Assembly: GCA_016704435.1 (NCBI GenBank)
Contig: JADJAB010000028.1
Coordinates: forward strand, 1-20,000
Length of the DNA stretch: 20,000 nucleotides
Reading direction: 5' to 3'
DNA from: Rhodobacter sp.
Lineage (GTDB): Bacteria; Pseudomonadota; Alphaproteobacteria; Rhodobacterales; Rhodobacteraceae
Numbering within the stretch: position 1 is the stretch's first letter; each line of letters opens with the position of its first letter. The notes below the pieces were generated by a model that was not told the origin of the DNA, did not search any database, and saw only the letters and a program-made list of their open reading frames with translations. This document shows positions 13,619-20,000 of the stretch, one piece after another. The position numbers were made by a program, and so were the translations under genes.

Positions 13619-14788
13619 ATGGCCGCAAAGCACAGCATTTTCGAAGAGGTTGGTACGGCGGGGTCGCCGGACGCAAAGGCGGCGGGCGGGCTGATCGACG
13701 CCGGAGCGAAGGGCGCGCGGGGCGCGATCCGGCTCTGGCTGGTCGTGCTCTTCGTCATGGTGGCGGCGATGATCCTGGTCGGCGGGTTGACGCGGCTGAC
13801 CGACAGCGGGCTGTCGATCACCGAATGGAACCTGGTCACCGGCACCCTGCCGCCACTGGGCGCGGCCGACTGGGGCGCCGAGTTCGCCAAGTATCAGGCC
13901 AGCCCCGAGTTCCAGTTGCAGAACGCGCAGATGACGCTGGACGAGTTCAAGACCATCTATTGGTGGGAATGGGGCCACCGGGCACTGGGGCGGCTGATTG
14001 GCCTGGTCTGGGCGGTCGGTTTCCTGTGGTTCTGGGCCAGAAAGCAGATCCCGCCGGGTTGGACCGGGCGGCTGCTGGTGGTGGGGGCGCTGGGCGGGCT
14101 GCAGGGCGCGATCGGCTGGTGGATGGTGTCCTCGGGGCTGGTCGGCGCGCGGGTCGATGTGGTGTCGTGGAAGCTGGCGACGCATCTGGGGCTGGCCTTC
14201 GCCATCCTGGGCGTGCTGGCCTGGTATGCGTTTGCGCTGGCGCGCAGCGAGGCGCAGTTGATGACCGCGCGGCGCGGGCGCGAGGCCAAGCTCTTTTCCA
14301 TGGCGACCGGGCTGATGCATTTCGCCTTCCTTCAGATCATCCTTGGCGCGCTGGTTGCCGGCATCGACGCCGGCCGTGCCTTTCCGACCTGGCCCGACAT
14401 GAACGGCCAGTTCTTCCCGGCCGATGCCTTCTATGTGCCCGATGGCGCGGGCGGCAGCCTGCCGGTCTGGATGGCATTCGTCGAGAACGCCGGGCTGGTG
14501 CAGTTCATCCACCGGATGGCGGGCTATCTGCTGCTGGCCTTTGGCGTGGTGGTCTGGCTGCGGGGGCGCAAGTCGTCGCATGCCAGCACGCGGTTTGCCG
14601 TGCATATGGTGATGCTGATGATGCTGGCGCAGATCGGTCTTGGCATCTTGACCGTGCTGCAGGCGGCAACGCTGCATGTGGCGATCACCCACCAGTTGGG
14701 CGCGATCCTGTTGTGGGTGCTGATCCTGCGGGCGCGGCATCTGGCTCAATACCCCGTGGCGGGGTCGATCCGCGAAGGAACGGCATGA
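13619..14788 (+). CDS. ctaA: CtaA, heme A synthase (Cox15 type)
   Basis: This is an inner-membrane protein of 389 residues with about eight membrane segments in two four-helix halves. It converts heme O to heme A for aa3-type cytochrome oxidase. Conserved blocks are GGLTRLTDSGLSITEWN (55-71), WEWGHRALGR (around His120), FPTWPDMNG, QFIHRMAGY and ITHQLGA; the histidines in these and in KLATHLGLAF are the heme ligands of the family. The start at ATG 13619 has GGGG seven bases upstream; an adjacent in-frame GTG (13616) or GTG at 13586 are alternatives. First gene of a likely three-gene run: the M32 peptidase start overlaps its stop (ATGA). Confidence 0.93.
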   Translation: MAAKHSIFEEVGTAGSPDAKAAGGLIDAGAKGARGAIRLWLVVLFVMVAAMILVGGLTRLTDSGLSITEWNLVTGTLPPLGAADWGAEFAKYQASPEFQLQNAQMTLDEFKTIYWWEWGHRALGRLIGLVWAVGFLWFWARKQIPPGWTGRLLVVGALGGLQGAIGWWMVSSGLVGARVDVVSWKLATHLGLAFAILGVLAWYAFALARSEAQLMTARRGREAKLFSMATGLMHFAFLQIILGALVAGIDAGRAFPTWPDMNGQFFPADAFYVPDGAGGSLPVWMAFVENAGLVQFIHRMAGYLLLAFGVVVWLRGRKSSHASTRFAVHMVMLMMLAQIGLGILTVLQAATLHVAITHQLGAILLWVLILRARHLAQYPVAGSIREGTA

Positions 14789-16263
14789 TGCGCAACGATG
14801 CTTTTGCCGAAGTGATGGCGATGGCCCGCCAGACGGCGGCGCTGGAGCAGGTGGCGGGCCGGCTGGGCTGGGACCAGGAAACCACCATGCCGCGCGGGGC
14901 GGCCGAGCAGCGCGGCGAGGAGATGGCGGCGATGGAGGGCGTGCTGCATGCGCGGCGCACTGACCCGCGGCTGGCCGATCTGCTGGAAGCGGCCGCGGCG
15001 CCGGATGCCGCCGGGGCGAGGCAGTTGCGGCTGGCGCGGGCGCATCGCCGGGCCTGCAAGGTGCCGGCGGCGCTGGCGCAAGAGATCGCGCGGGTGACCA
15101 GCCTTGCCCAGGGCATCTGGGCCGAGGCGCGCGCGGCCGAGGATGTGGTGGGCTTCCTGCCGACCCTGGCCGAAGTGATCGCGCTGAAGCGTCAGGAGGG
15201 GGCGGTGCTGGCGCAGGGGGGTGACCCCTATGACGCGTTGGTCGATGACTATGAACCCGCGATGACCGGGGCCGAGATCGCCGCGATGTTCGGCGCGATG
15301 CGGCCGCGGCTGGTGAGTTTGCGCGAAAGAGTGCTGGGGTCAGACCGCCGCCCTGCCGCCCTTTCTGGCAGCTTCTCCGCCGACAGCCAGCTGCGGCTGG
15401 CGCGCGATCTGGCCACTGCCTTCGGCTATGACTGGACGCGCGGGCGGCTGGATATCGCGGTGCATCCGTTCAGCAGCGGCTCGGCCAATGACGTGCGGAT
15501 CACCACGCGGATCGCCGAGGCGGACCCGTTCAACTGCTTTTACTCGACCATCCACGAGGTCGGCCATGCGGCCTACGAGCAGGGCATCGACCCGGACTAT
15601 GCGCTGACCCCGATCGGTCAGGGGGTGTCGATGGGGGTGCATGAAAGCCAGAGCCGGATCTATGAGAACCAGCTGGGCCGCAGCCGTGCCTTCACCGGCT
15701 GGCTTTTCGGCCAGATGCGCGAGCGATTCGGCGAATTCGGCATCGGCTCGGCGGATGAGTTCTTTGCCACGGTGAACCGGGTGCAGCCCGGCTTCATCCG
15801 CACCGAGGCTGACGAGGTGCATTACAACCTGCACATCATGATGCGCTTCGATCTGGAGCGCGCCTTGATGCAGGGATCGCTGGAGGTGGGCGATCTGGAA
15901 GCCGCCTGGAACGACCGCTTCAAGGCCGATTTCGGGGTGACGGTGGACCGGCCCAGCAACGGGATTCTGCAGGACGTGCACTGGTCGGTGGGGCTGTTCG
16001 GCTATTTCCCGACCTATTCCTTGGGCAATCTCTATGCCGGATGCCTGCACCAGGCGCTGCGGGCGGACCAGCCGGGGCTGGACGATGACCTGGCGCGCGG
16101 TGACCTGGCGGCGGCGACCGGCTGGCTGCGCGAAAAGGTGCAGCGCCACGGCGGGCTTTACGCCCCGCGCGAGGTGATTGCGCGCGCCATCGGCGGCGCG
16201 CCGGGCGAAGCGCCGCTGCTGGGCTATCTGGAGGCGAAGTTCGCCGAGATCTACGGTTTGTGA
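14785..16263 (+). CDS. M32-family metallocarboxypeptidase
   Basis: The protein has 492 residues, the usual M32 length. The zinc motif HEVGH is at 257-261, followed by GVHESQSR in which Glu287 is the third ligand; downstream blocks such as VHYNLHIMMRFDLERAL and WNDRFKADFGV are also typical. It is a cytoplasmic carboxypeptidase removing C-terminal residues from peptides. No signal peptide. The start is fixed by AAGGA five bases upstream of ATG 14785, overlapping the ctaA stop; the frame extends upstream only as a shadow of ctaA. A GTG of the next gene overlaps its TGA stop (GTGA). Confidence 0.93.
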   Translation: MMRNDAFAEVMAMARQTAALEQVAGRLGWDQETTMPRGAAEQRGEEMAAMEGVLHARRTDPRLADLLEAAAAPDAAGARQLRLARAHRRACKVPAALAQEIARVTSLAQGIWAEARAAEDVVGFLPTLAEVIALKRQEGAVLAQGGDPYDALVDDYEPAMTGAEIAAMFGAMRPRLVSLRERVLGSDRRPAALSGSFSADSQLRLARDLATAFGYDWTRGRLDIAVHPFSSGSANDVRITTRIAEADPFNCFYSTIHEVGHAAYEQGIDPDYALTPIGQGVSMGVHESQSRIYENQLGRSRAFTGWLFGQMRERFGEFGIGSADEFFATVNRVQPGFIRTEADEVHYNLHIMMRFDLERALMQGSLEVGDLEAAWNDRFKADFGVTVDRPSNGILQDVHWSVGLFGYFPTYSLGNLYAGCLHQALRADQPGLDDDLARGDLAAATGWLREKVQRHGGLYAPREVIARAIGGAPGEAPLLGYLEAKFAEIYGL

Positions 16264-17534
16264 CGTCCGCCGGCGCCTCGGTGACGGGGGGGCGACGGTC
16301 TTTCGGTCTGGCTTCTGGCGCTGGGTCAGACGCTGGTCTATTCCGGCAGCTACTATGTCTTTCCCGAGCTTCTGCCCGATCTTGAAGCCGCGACCGACTG
16401 GGGCAAGGCCACGCTTGCGGCGGGGCCGACGCTGGCCTTTCTGATCATGGCGATGCTAACGCCGTTCAGCGGCCGGCTGGTCGACCGGGGCCTCGGCGGC
16501 GAGATGCTGATCTGGGGGCCGGTGCTGGCGGCGGCGCGGGTGGCGGGGCTGGGCCTTGCGATCTCGCCTTCCGGCTGGATGGCGGCCTGGGCGCTGATCG
16601 GGCTGGCGCAGACGGGTTGTCTTTACGAGACCTGCTTTGCCTTTCTGACCCGCCGTCTGGGAACCGCAGCGCGCGCCGCGATCACGCGGGTGACGCTTGT
16701 GGTGGGCTTTGCCGGGACGCTGACCTTTCCGCTTGGGCATGTCCTGGGGGGCGGTTGGGTGGGCAGGGCGCGCTGTTCGTCTTTGCCGCGCTGATCCTTT
16801 GCTGCGTGGTGCCTGTGAATGTGCTGGCGGTGCTGCGGCTGCGGCGGCGGGCGCGGGCGGCGGGGCTGGTCAGCCGGCCCGAGGCGCCCGGCGCCCTGCG
16901 TGCGGCACTGCGCCGGGCCGAGTTCTGGGCGATCGGTGGCGCGGTCGGGCTGATCTGGTTGAACCACGGCATCCTCCTGACCTATGTGCTGACGCTTCTT
17001 GCTGACCGAGGGGCGGCGCCGGCGCTGGCGGCGGCGGCCTGCATCGGCCCCGCACAGGTGACCGGGCGGCTGGCGCTGCTTCTGGCCGGGGCGCGGGTCT
17101 CGACCTCCGGGGCCACGCTGGGCGCGCTGGGGTCGGTGGCCGCGGCGGGGCTGGTGCTGTGGGCGGCCGGGGCTGCAACCGGGCTGATCTTCGTCTTTGC
17201 CGCGCTGCAGGGGGCGGGGGCGGGTCTGCTGTCGATCCTGCGGCCGGTCCTGGTGGCCGAAGTGCTGGGGCGGCAAGGCTTTGGCGCAGTGTCGGGCGCG
17301 GTGGCGGTGCCGGCCATCCTGGCCTCGGCGGCGGCGCCGTCGGTCGGGGCCGCCCTTCTGGGCCTGGGCGGCACTGGGCTGGTCTATGGCACCTGCCTCG
17401 GAATGGCCGCCGCAGGCCTTGCGCTGGGCCTGTGGCTGGCGCGGCGCCAGCTCAGTTCCAGTCGGGCTTGCGCTTTTCCAGGAAGGCCTGGATGCCCTCG
17501 GCGGTGTCGCGCCAGAGCATGTTTTCCACCATGA
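16260..17534 (+). pseudogene. MFS transporter broken by two one-base frameshifts
   Basis: Membrane-transporter sequence runs through the whole interval but changes frame twice. It begins at GTG 16260, overlapping the peptidase stop. At the seven-G tract 16286-16292 one extra G moves the reading into the +1 frame, which carries LSVWLLALGQTLVYSGSYYV through FAGTLTFPLGHVLGGGW. Near 16759 (TTGGGTGGG) one G appears to be missing and the first frame resumes with GGQGALFVFAALIL. With both corrected it is a normal MFS protein of about 400-424 residues and twelve helices. The last ~80 bases run antisense into the crotonase gene and may be read-through. The substrate is unknown. Real decay, a G-tract switch, or sequencing error are all possible. 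Confidence 0.75.
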
Positions 17535-18267
17535 CCGCGCCGCAGTGGCGGTAGGCGTCGGCCAGCGGCAGGCTGATCTGGTCGTAGAAGGCCGATTTGC
17601 CCGCCTTCACCGCCGCCGTCAGCTTGCCTGCCAGCGTGCGCGCCAGCGCCACGGTCACCTCTTCCAGCGCTTCGGGCGGGGCGGTGCGGTTCACCAGACC
17701 GACCTCACGCGCACGCGGGGCGGTGATGAAGTCGCCCGTCGTCAGCATCTCGAAGGCCACCGCGGGCGGCACCTTGCGCGACAGCGCCACCATCGGGGTG
17801 GAGCAGAACAGCCCGATGTTCACCCCGTTCACGCCGAACCGTGCATCCTCGGCCGCGGTGACCAGATCGCAGGAGGCGGCAAGCTGGCACCCGGCGGCGG
17901 CGGCAAGGCCATGGACCTGGGCGATGACGGGCTGGGGCAGGGCGGGGATGCGCTGCATGACACCGGCACATAGCGCGAACAGCGCCTCGAAATGCGCGGC
18001 ACCGTTGTCTGCACCGTCGCGGGCGGCCTGCATCTCCTTCAGGTCATGCCCGGCGGAAAACACCCGCCCCGCGCCCTTCAGCACCACCACCCGGACGCTG
18101 CGGTCTTCGGCCAGGGCAGCGAAGGCGCCGTCCAGTGCGCGCAGCATCGGCGTCGACAGCGCGTTCAGGCTGTGGGCTGCGTTCAGCGTCAGGAAGGCGA
18201 TGCCGTCGCGGTCCTCGCGCAGAACAAGGCCGGCGGCTTTGGTGGTGGAACTGGTGGTGCTGGTCAT
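17452..18267 (-). CDS. ECHDC3-like crotonase-family protein
   Basis: The protein has 271 residues. The crotonase fold is clear: oxyanion-hole blocks SAGHDL (71-76) and HGLAAAAGCQ (119-128). The region VNIGLFCSTPMVALSRKVP and the C-terminus GIQAFLEKRKPDW match the ECHDC3 branch as I recall it. The two catalytic glutamates of enoyl-CoA hydratase are replaced: the one after GC is Gln128, and the PE of the second block reads NGV. Ordinary hydration of enoyl-CoA is therefore doubtful; the true reaction is not known to me. GGAG lies seven bases before the start. It follows the bactofilin gene after 74 bases on the same strand, with a hairpin between. Confidence 0.85.
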   Translation of the reverse strand: MTSTTSSTTKAAGLVLREDRDGIAFLTLNAAHSLNALSTPMLRALDGAFAALAEDRSVRVVVLKGAGRVFSAGHDLKEMQAARDGADNGAAHFEALFALCAGVMQRIPALPQPVIAQVHGLAAAAGCQLAASCDLVTAAEDARFGVNGVNIGLFCSTPMVALSRKVPPAVAFEMLTTGDFITAPRAREVGLVNRTAPPEALEEVTVALARTLAGKLTAAVKAGKSAFYDQISLPLADAYRHCGAVMVENMLWRDTAEGIQAFLEKRKPDWN

Positions 18268-18319
18268 GGCTGATCTCCCCTCGGCCGGAGCAGGCTATGC
18301 CCGATGTGGGCGAAGGGGA

Positions 18320-18342
18320 AGGCCACTGGGCCCCCGTGGCCT
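18320..18342 (-). terminator. Hairpin overlapping the bactofilin stop codon
   Basis: AGGCCAC and GTGGCCT (18320-18326 and 18336-18342) form a perfect 7-bp stem with a nine-base loop. On the minus strand it begins at the bactofilin stop and is followed by TTCCCCTT. This may separate the bactofilin transcript from the crotonase gene. Confidence 0.35.
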
Positions 18343-18731
18343 CAGGCCTTGGCGAGCGAGAAGCGGCCCTCGATCTGGGCGCCGCTTTCGATGACGACGG
18401 TGGCATAGGTGACATCGGCCGCGACCTGGGCGGTCGCGCGCATCATGAACTCCTCCGAGGTGATCTTGCCGTCGACATGGCCCTTCACCTCGACCGTGCG
18501 GCCCTTGACGGCACCCGAGATTCGGCCTTCTTGCCCGACGGTCACGATATCGGCGGCGATGTTGCCGTCGATCTCGCCGTAAACCTCGACCGTGCCGGCC
18601 GATGTGATCTCTCCGGTCACCTTGAGATCGTTGCCGAGGATGGATTTGCTGGCATTGCCGGCGCCGGCGGGTCTGGTCGGTCGGGATGAGTCGGTGGGCA
18701 TGGCGGTGGGGTCGGCGGTCTTCGAGAACAT
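18342..18731 (-). CDS. Bactofilin (polymer-forming cytoskeletal protein)
   Basis: The protein has 129 residues. A short disordered Pro/Ser/Thr-rich N-terminus (about 1-30) precedes a right-handed beta-helix made of repeated V-x-G-x-I/V turns: LKVTGEI, VEVYGEIDGNI, VTVGQEGRISGAV, VEVKGHVDGKI, VVIESGAQIEGRF. Bactofilins assemble without nucleotide into filaments near the membrane and organise cell-wall or shape enzymes. Start 18731 (MFSK) has AGGA eight bases upstream and the common bactofilin opening; ATG 18740 would add three residues, and the frame is open further upstream. No M23 peptidase gene, a frequent bactofilin partner, is adjacent. Confidence 0.9.
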   Translation of the reverse strand: MFSKTADPTAMPTDSSRPTRPAGAGNASKSILGNDLKVTGEITSAGTVEVYGEIDGNIAADIVTVGQEGRISGAVKGRTVEVKGHVDGKITSEEFMMRATAQVAADVTYATVVIESGAQIEGRFSLAKA

Positions 18732-18758
18732 CTGGTCCATCCTGTCTGGCACCCCCTG

Positions 18759-18787
18759 ATAAGGTGCAATCGGCGCCCCCCGGTCAA
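18759..18787 (-). promoter_or_regulatory. Promoter of the bactofilin gene
   Basis: On the minus strand TTGACC (18782-18787, five of six consensus) is followed after 17 bases by CCTTAT (18759-18764). The predicted start lies about 20 bases before ATG 18731. The -10 match is weak. Confidence 0.4.
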
Positions 18788-18922
18788 GGGGCGACTGGTC
18801 ACCGGCAGCGTCCACAAGCGGAAATCCCGCCGATGTGATGTCGGAATAGGGCCTGACAAGGGGGGCGGTGGAATGCTTGGATGGCAGGCGACTCGGGGAA
18901 CAGATGTACAGGAGTGCGCGCG

Positions 18923-19891
18923 ATGACCAAGGGCTTCTTCACACCAGTGGCGGGATTCGACCTGCCGCGATTCGCCGGTGTGCCCAGTTTCATGCGGCTG
19001 CCGCATGTGCCGTTCGAGCATCCGCGTTTTGGCGAGGTGGAGGTCGGGCTGATCGGCGCGCCCTGGGATGGCGGCACCACCAACCGCCCCGGCGCGCGGC
19101 ATGGGCCGCGACAGCTGCGCGACCTGTCGACGATGATCCGGGCGATGAACGGCGAGACCTGGGTGGCGCCGTTCGAAATGGTGAATTGCGCCGATCTGGG
19201 CGATGTGGCGCCGAACCCCGGCGATCTGATGGAGTCGATGGCGCGGATGGAGGCGTTCTATTCCCGCGTCGTCGCCGCCGGTATCCGGCCGCTGACCGGG
19301 GGCGGCGATCACCTGTGCAGCCTGCCGATCCTGCGCGCGGTGGCGAAGGACCGGCCGGTGGGGTTCATCCAGTTCGACAGCCACACCGACCTGAACGACT
19401 GCTATTTCGGCACCAGCCGCTACAACCACGGCACCCCGTTCCGCCGCGCGATAGAAGAAGGGCTGATCGACCCCAAACGCTATTGCCTGATCGGCATAAG
19501 GGGCACCGCCTATGGCCGCGAGGATTGGGATTTTGCCGACAGTGTCGGCATCCGCATCATTCCGATCGGCGAATATCATGCGCGCGGGGCCGAGGACGTG
19601 ATGGCCGAGGCGCGCGAGATCGTGGGTGCGGCACCGGTCTACGTCACCTATGACATCGATTTCGTCGACCCGACCTTCGCGCCGGGCACCGGGACGCCCG
19701 AAGTGGGCGGGCCGAATTCCTGGGAGGCGCTGCAGGTGGCGCGGGGATTGCGGGGCCTTGATATCGTGGGGGCCGATCTGGTCGAGGTGTCGCCCCCCTT
19801 CGACGCCTCGGGCGGGACGGCCTGGCTGGGGATTTCGCTGATGTTCGAGATGCTGTGTTCCATGGCGGAGGCCGTGGCGCGCGGGCGGTGA
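18923..19891 (+). CDS. speB: Agmatinase-type ureohydrolase
   Basis: The protein has 322 residues in the arginase/agmatinase family. The binuclear-metal ligands are present in order: GGGDH (His130), FDSHTD (Asp152, His154, Asp156) and YDIDFVDP (Asp244, Asp246). GAPWDGGTTNRPGARHGP is the family N-terminal block. Such enzymes hydrolyse a guanidino compound to urea and an amine; agmatine to putrescine is the default call, but guanidinobutyrate or similar substrates are equally possible since specificity loops cannot be judged by eye. AGGAG lies eight bases before ATG 18923. It is followed by a strong hairpin and then a probable amidohydrolase gene. Confidence 0.85.
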   Translation: MTKGFFTPVAGFDLPRFAGVPSFMRLPHVPFEHPRFGEVEVGLIGAPWDGGTTNRPGARHGPRQLRDLSTMIRAMNGETWVAPFEMVNCADLGDVAPNPGDLMESMARMEAFYSRVVAAGIRPLTGGGDHLCSLPILRAVAKDRPVGFIQFDSHTDLNDCYFGTSRYNHGTPFRRAIEEGLIDPKRYCLIGIRGTAYGREDWDFADSVGIRIIPIGEYHARGAEDVMAEAREIVGAAPVYVTYDIDFVDPTFAPGTGTPEVGGPNSWEALQVARGLRGLDIVGADLVEVSPPFDASGGTAWLGISLMFEMLCSMAEAVARGR

Positions 19892-19894
19892 ACG

Positions 19895-19917
19895 CCGGGG
19901 GGCTTCACGCCCCCCGG
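19895..19917 (+). terminator. Strong G/C hairpin after speB
   Basis: CCGGGGGGC (19895-19903) pairs perfectly with GCCCCCCGG (19909-19917) around TTCAC, starting three bases after the speB stop. There is no U-run, but nine G/C pairs directly after a stop fit a terminator or mRNA-stabilising stem. Confidence 0.55.
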
Positions 19918-19927
19918 ACCCCCGGTG

Positions 19928-19948
19928 GAGTATTTGGACCAAGATGAA
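19928..19948 (+). repeat. Intergenic repeat, copy D
   Basis: GAGTATTT-GGA-CCAAGATGAA. It has the same 21-base frame as copies A and B, differing only in the three central bases (GGA for CTG). It lies just after the speB hairpin. Confidence 0.8.
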
Positions 19949-19960
19949 GGGCAAAGGGCA

Positions 19961-20000
19961 ATGCGGGCCGAGATGATCGTCACCAATGCGAAGGTTCTGA
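19961..20000 (+). CDS. Start of a probable amidohydrolase (cut by the window end)
   Basis: From ATG 19961 the frame reads MRAEMIVTNAKVL to the window end; ATG 19973 (MIVTNAKVL) is an equally good start. The opening (V/I)TNAKVL resembles the first strand of amidohydrolase/deaminase proteins, but thirteen residues cannot prove it. AAGGG lies just before 19961. Confidence 0.35.
   Translation, partial: MRAEMIVTNAKVL

Noticed and set aside
13825..14784. N-terminal extension of the M32 peptidase frame through ctaA
   Set aside because: The upstream 320 codons are an off-frame reading of ctaA; AAGGA before ATG 14785 and family length fix the true start.

Overview
The window looks like chromosome of a high-GC alphaproteobacterium of the Rhodobacteraceae (Rhodobacter/Paracoccus-like). 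Reasons: a ChpT phosphotransferase, the ornithine-lipid pair olsB-olsA, a Cox15-type heme A synthase, a small bactofilin, strong GC bias with long antisense shadow frames, and an intergenic repeat (GAGTATTT, three variable bases, CCAAGATGAA) that I associate with this family. Most of it is ordinary core genome. Only the first ~400 bases look compositionally different, and no convincing gene lies there.

Layout. 1-404: non-coding or foreign-looking flank with a GNRA-capped hairpin, abutting the 3' end of a tRNA-Asn (405-479, minus) that has a good promoter. 549-2777: a metallo-beta-lactamase-fold hydrolase (minus) and an EnvZ-like histidine kinase (plus), with start codons only 15 bases apart. 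2828-3307: exported CAP-domain protein. 3400-6919: a tight minus-strand operon ynjB-ynjC-ynjD (binding protein, fused permease, ATPase), with ynjF (CDP-alcohol phosphatidyltransferase) diverging from it at 7068. 7675-8472: chpT (minus) and a 57-residue DUF3553 protein (plus). 8635-10238: olsB-olsA. 10388-11008: a ThiE-like protein that lacks several family residues. 11206-13342: trmJ and a MltB-type lytic transglycosylase. 13619-17534: ctaA, an M32 carboxypeptidase and an MFS transporter in one overlapping run; the transporter is broken by two opposite one-base frameshifts. 17452-18731: an ECHDC3-like crotonase and a bactofilin (both minus). 18923-19891: an agmatinase-type ureohydrolase with a strong hairpin after it. 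19961 to the end: the first codons of a probable amidohydrolase.

How the genes fit together. Three loci concern the envelope or membrane lipids: ynjF, olsBA, and the transglycosylase with the bactofilin. ynjBCD beside ynjF repeats a gene neighbourhood known from E. coli, where the importer has no settled substrate; this is the best candidate here for an undescribed functional module. The other standout is the intergenic repeat, with four copies, two of them forming a 20-bp-arm inverted pair. Its placement resembles DNA-uptake or terminator-associated repeats in other bacteria, but that role is inference.
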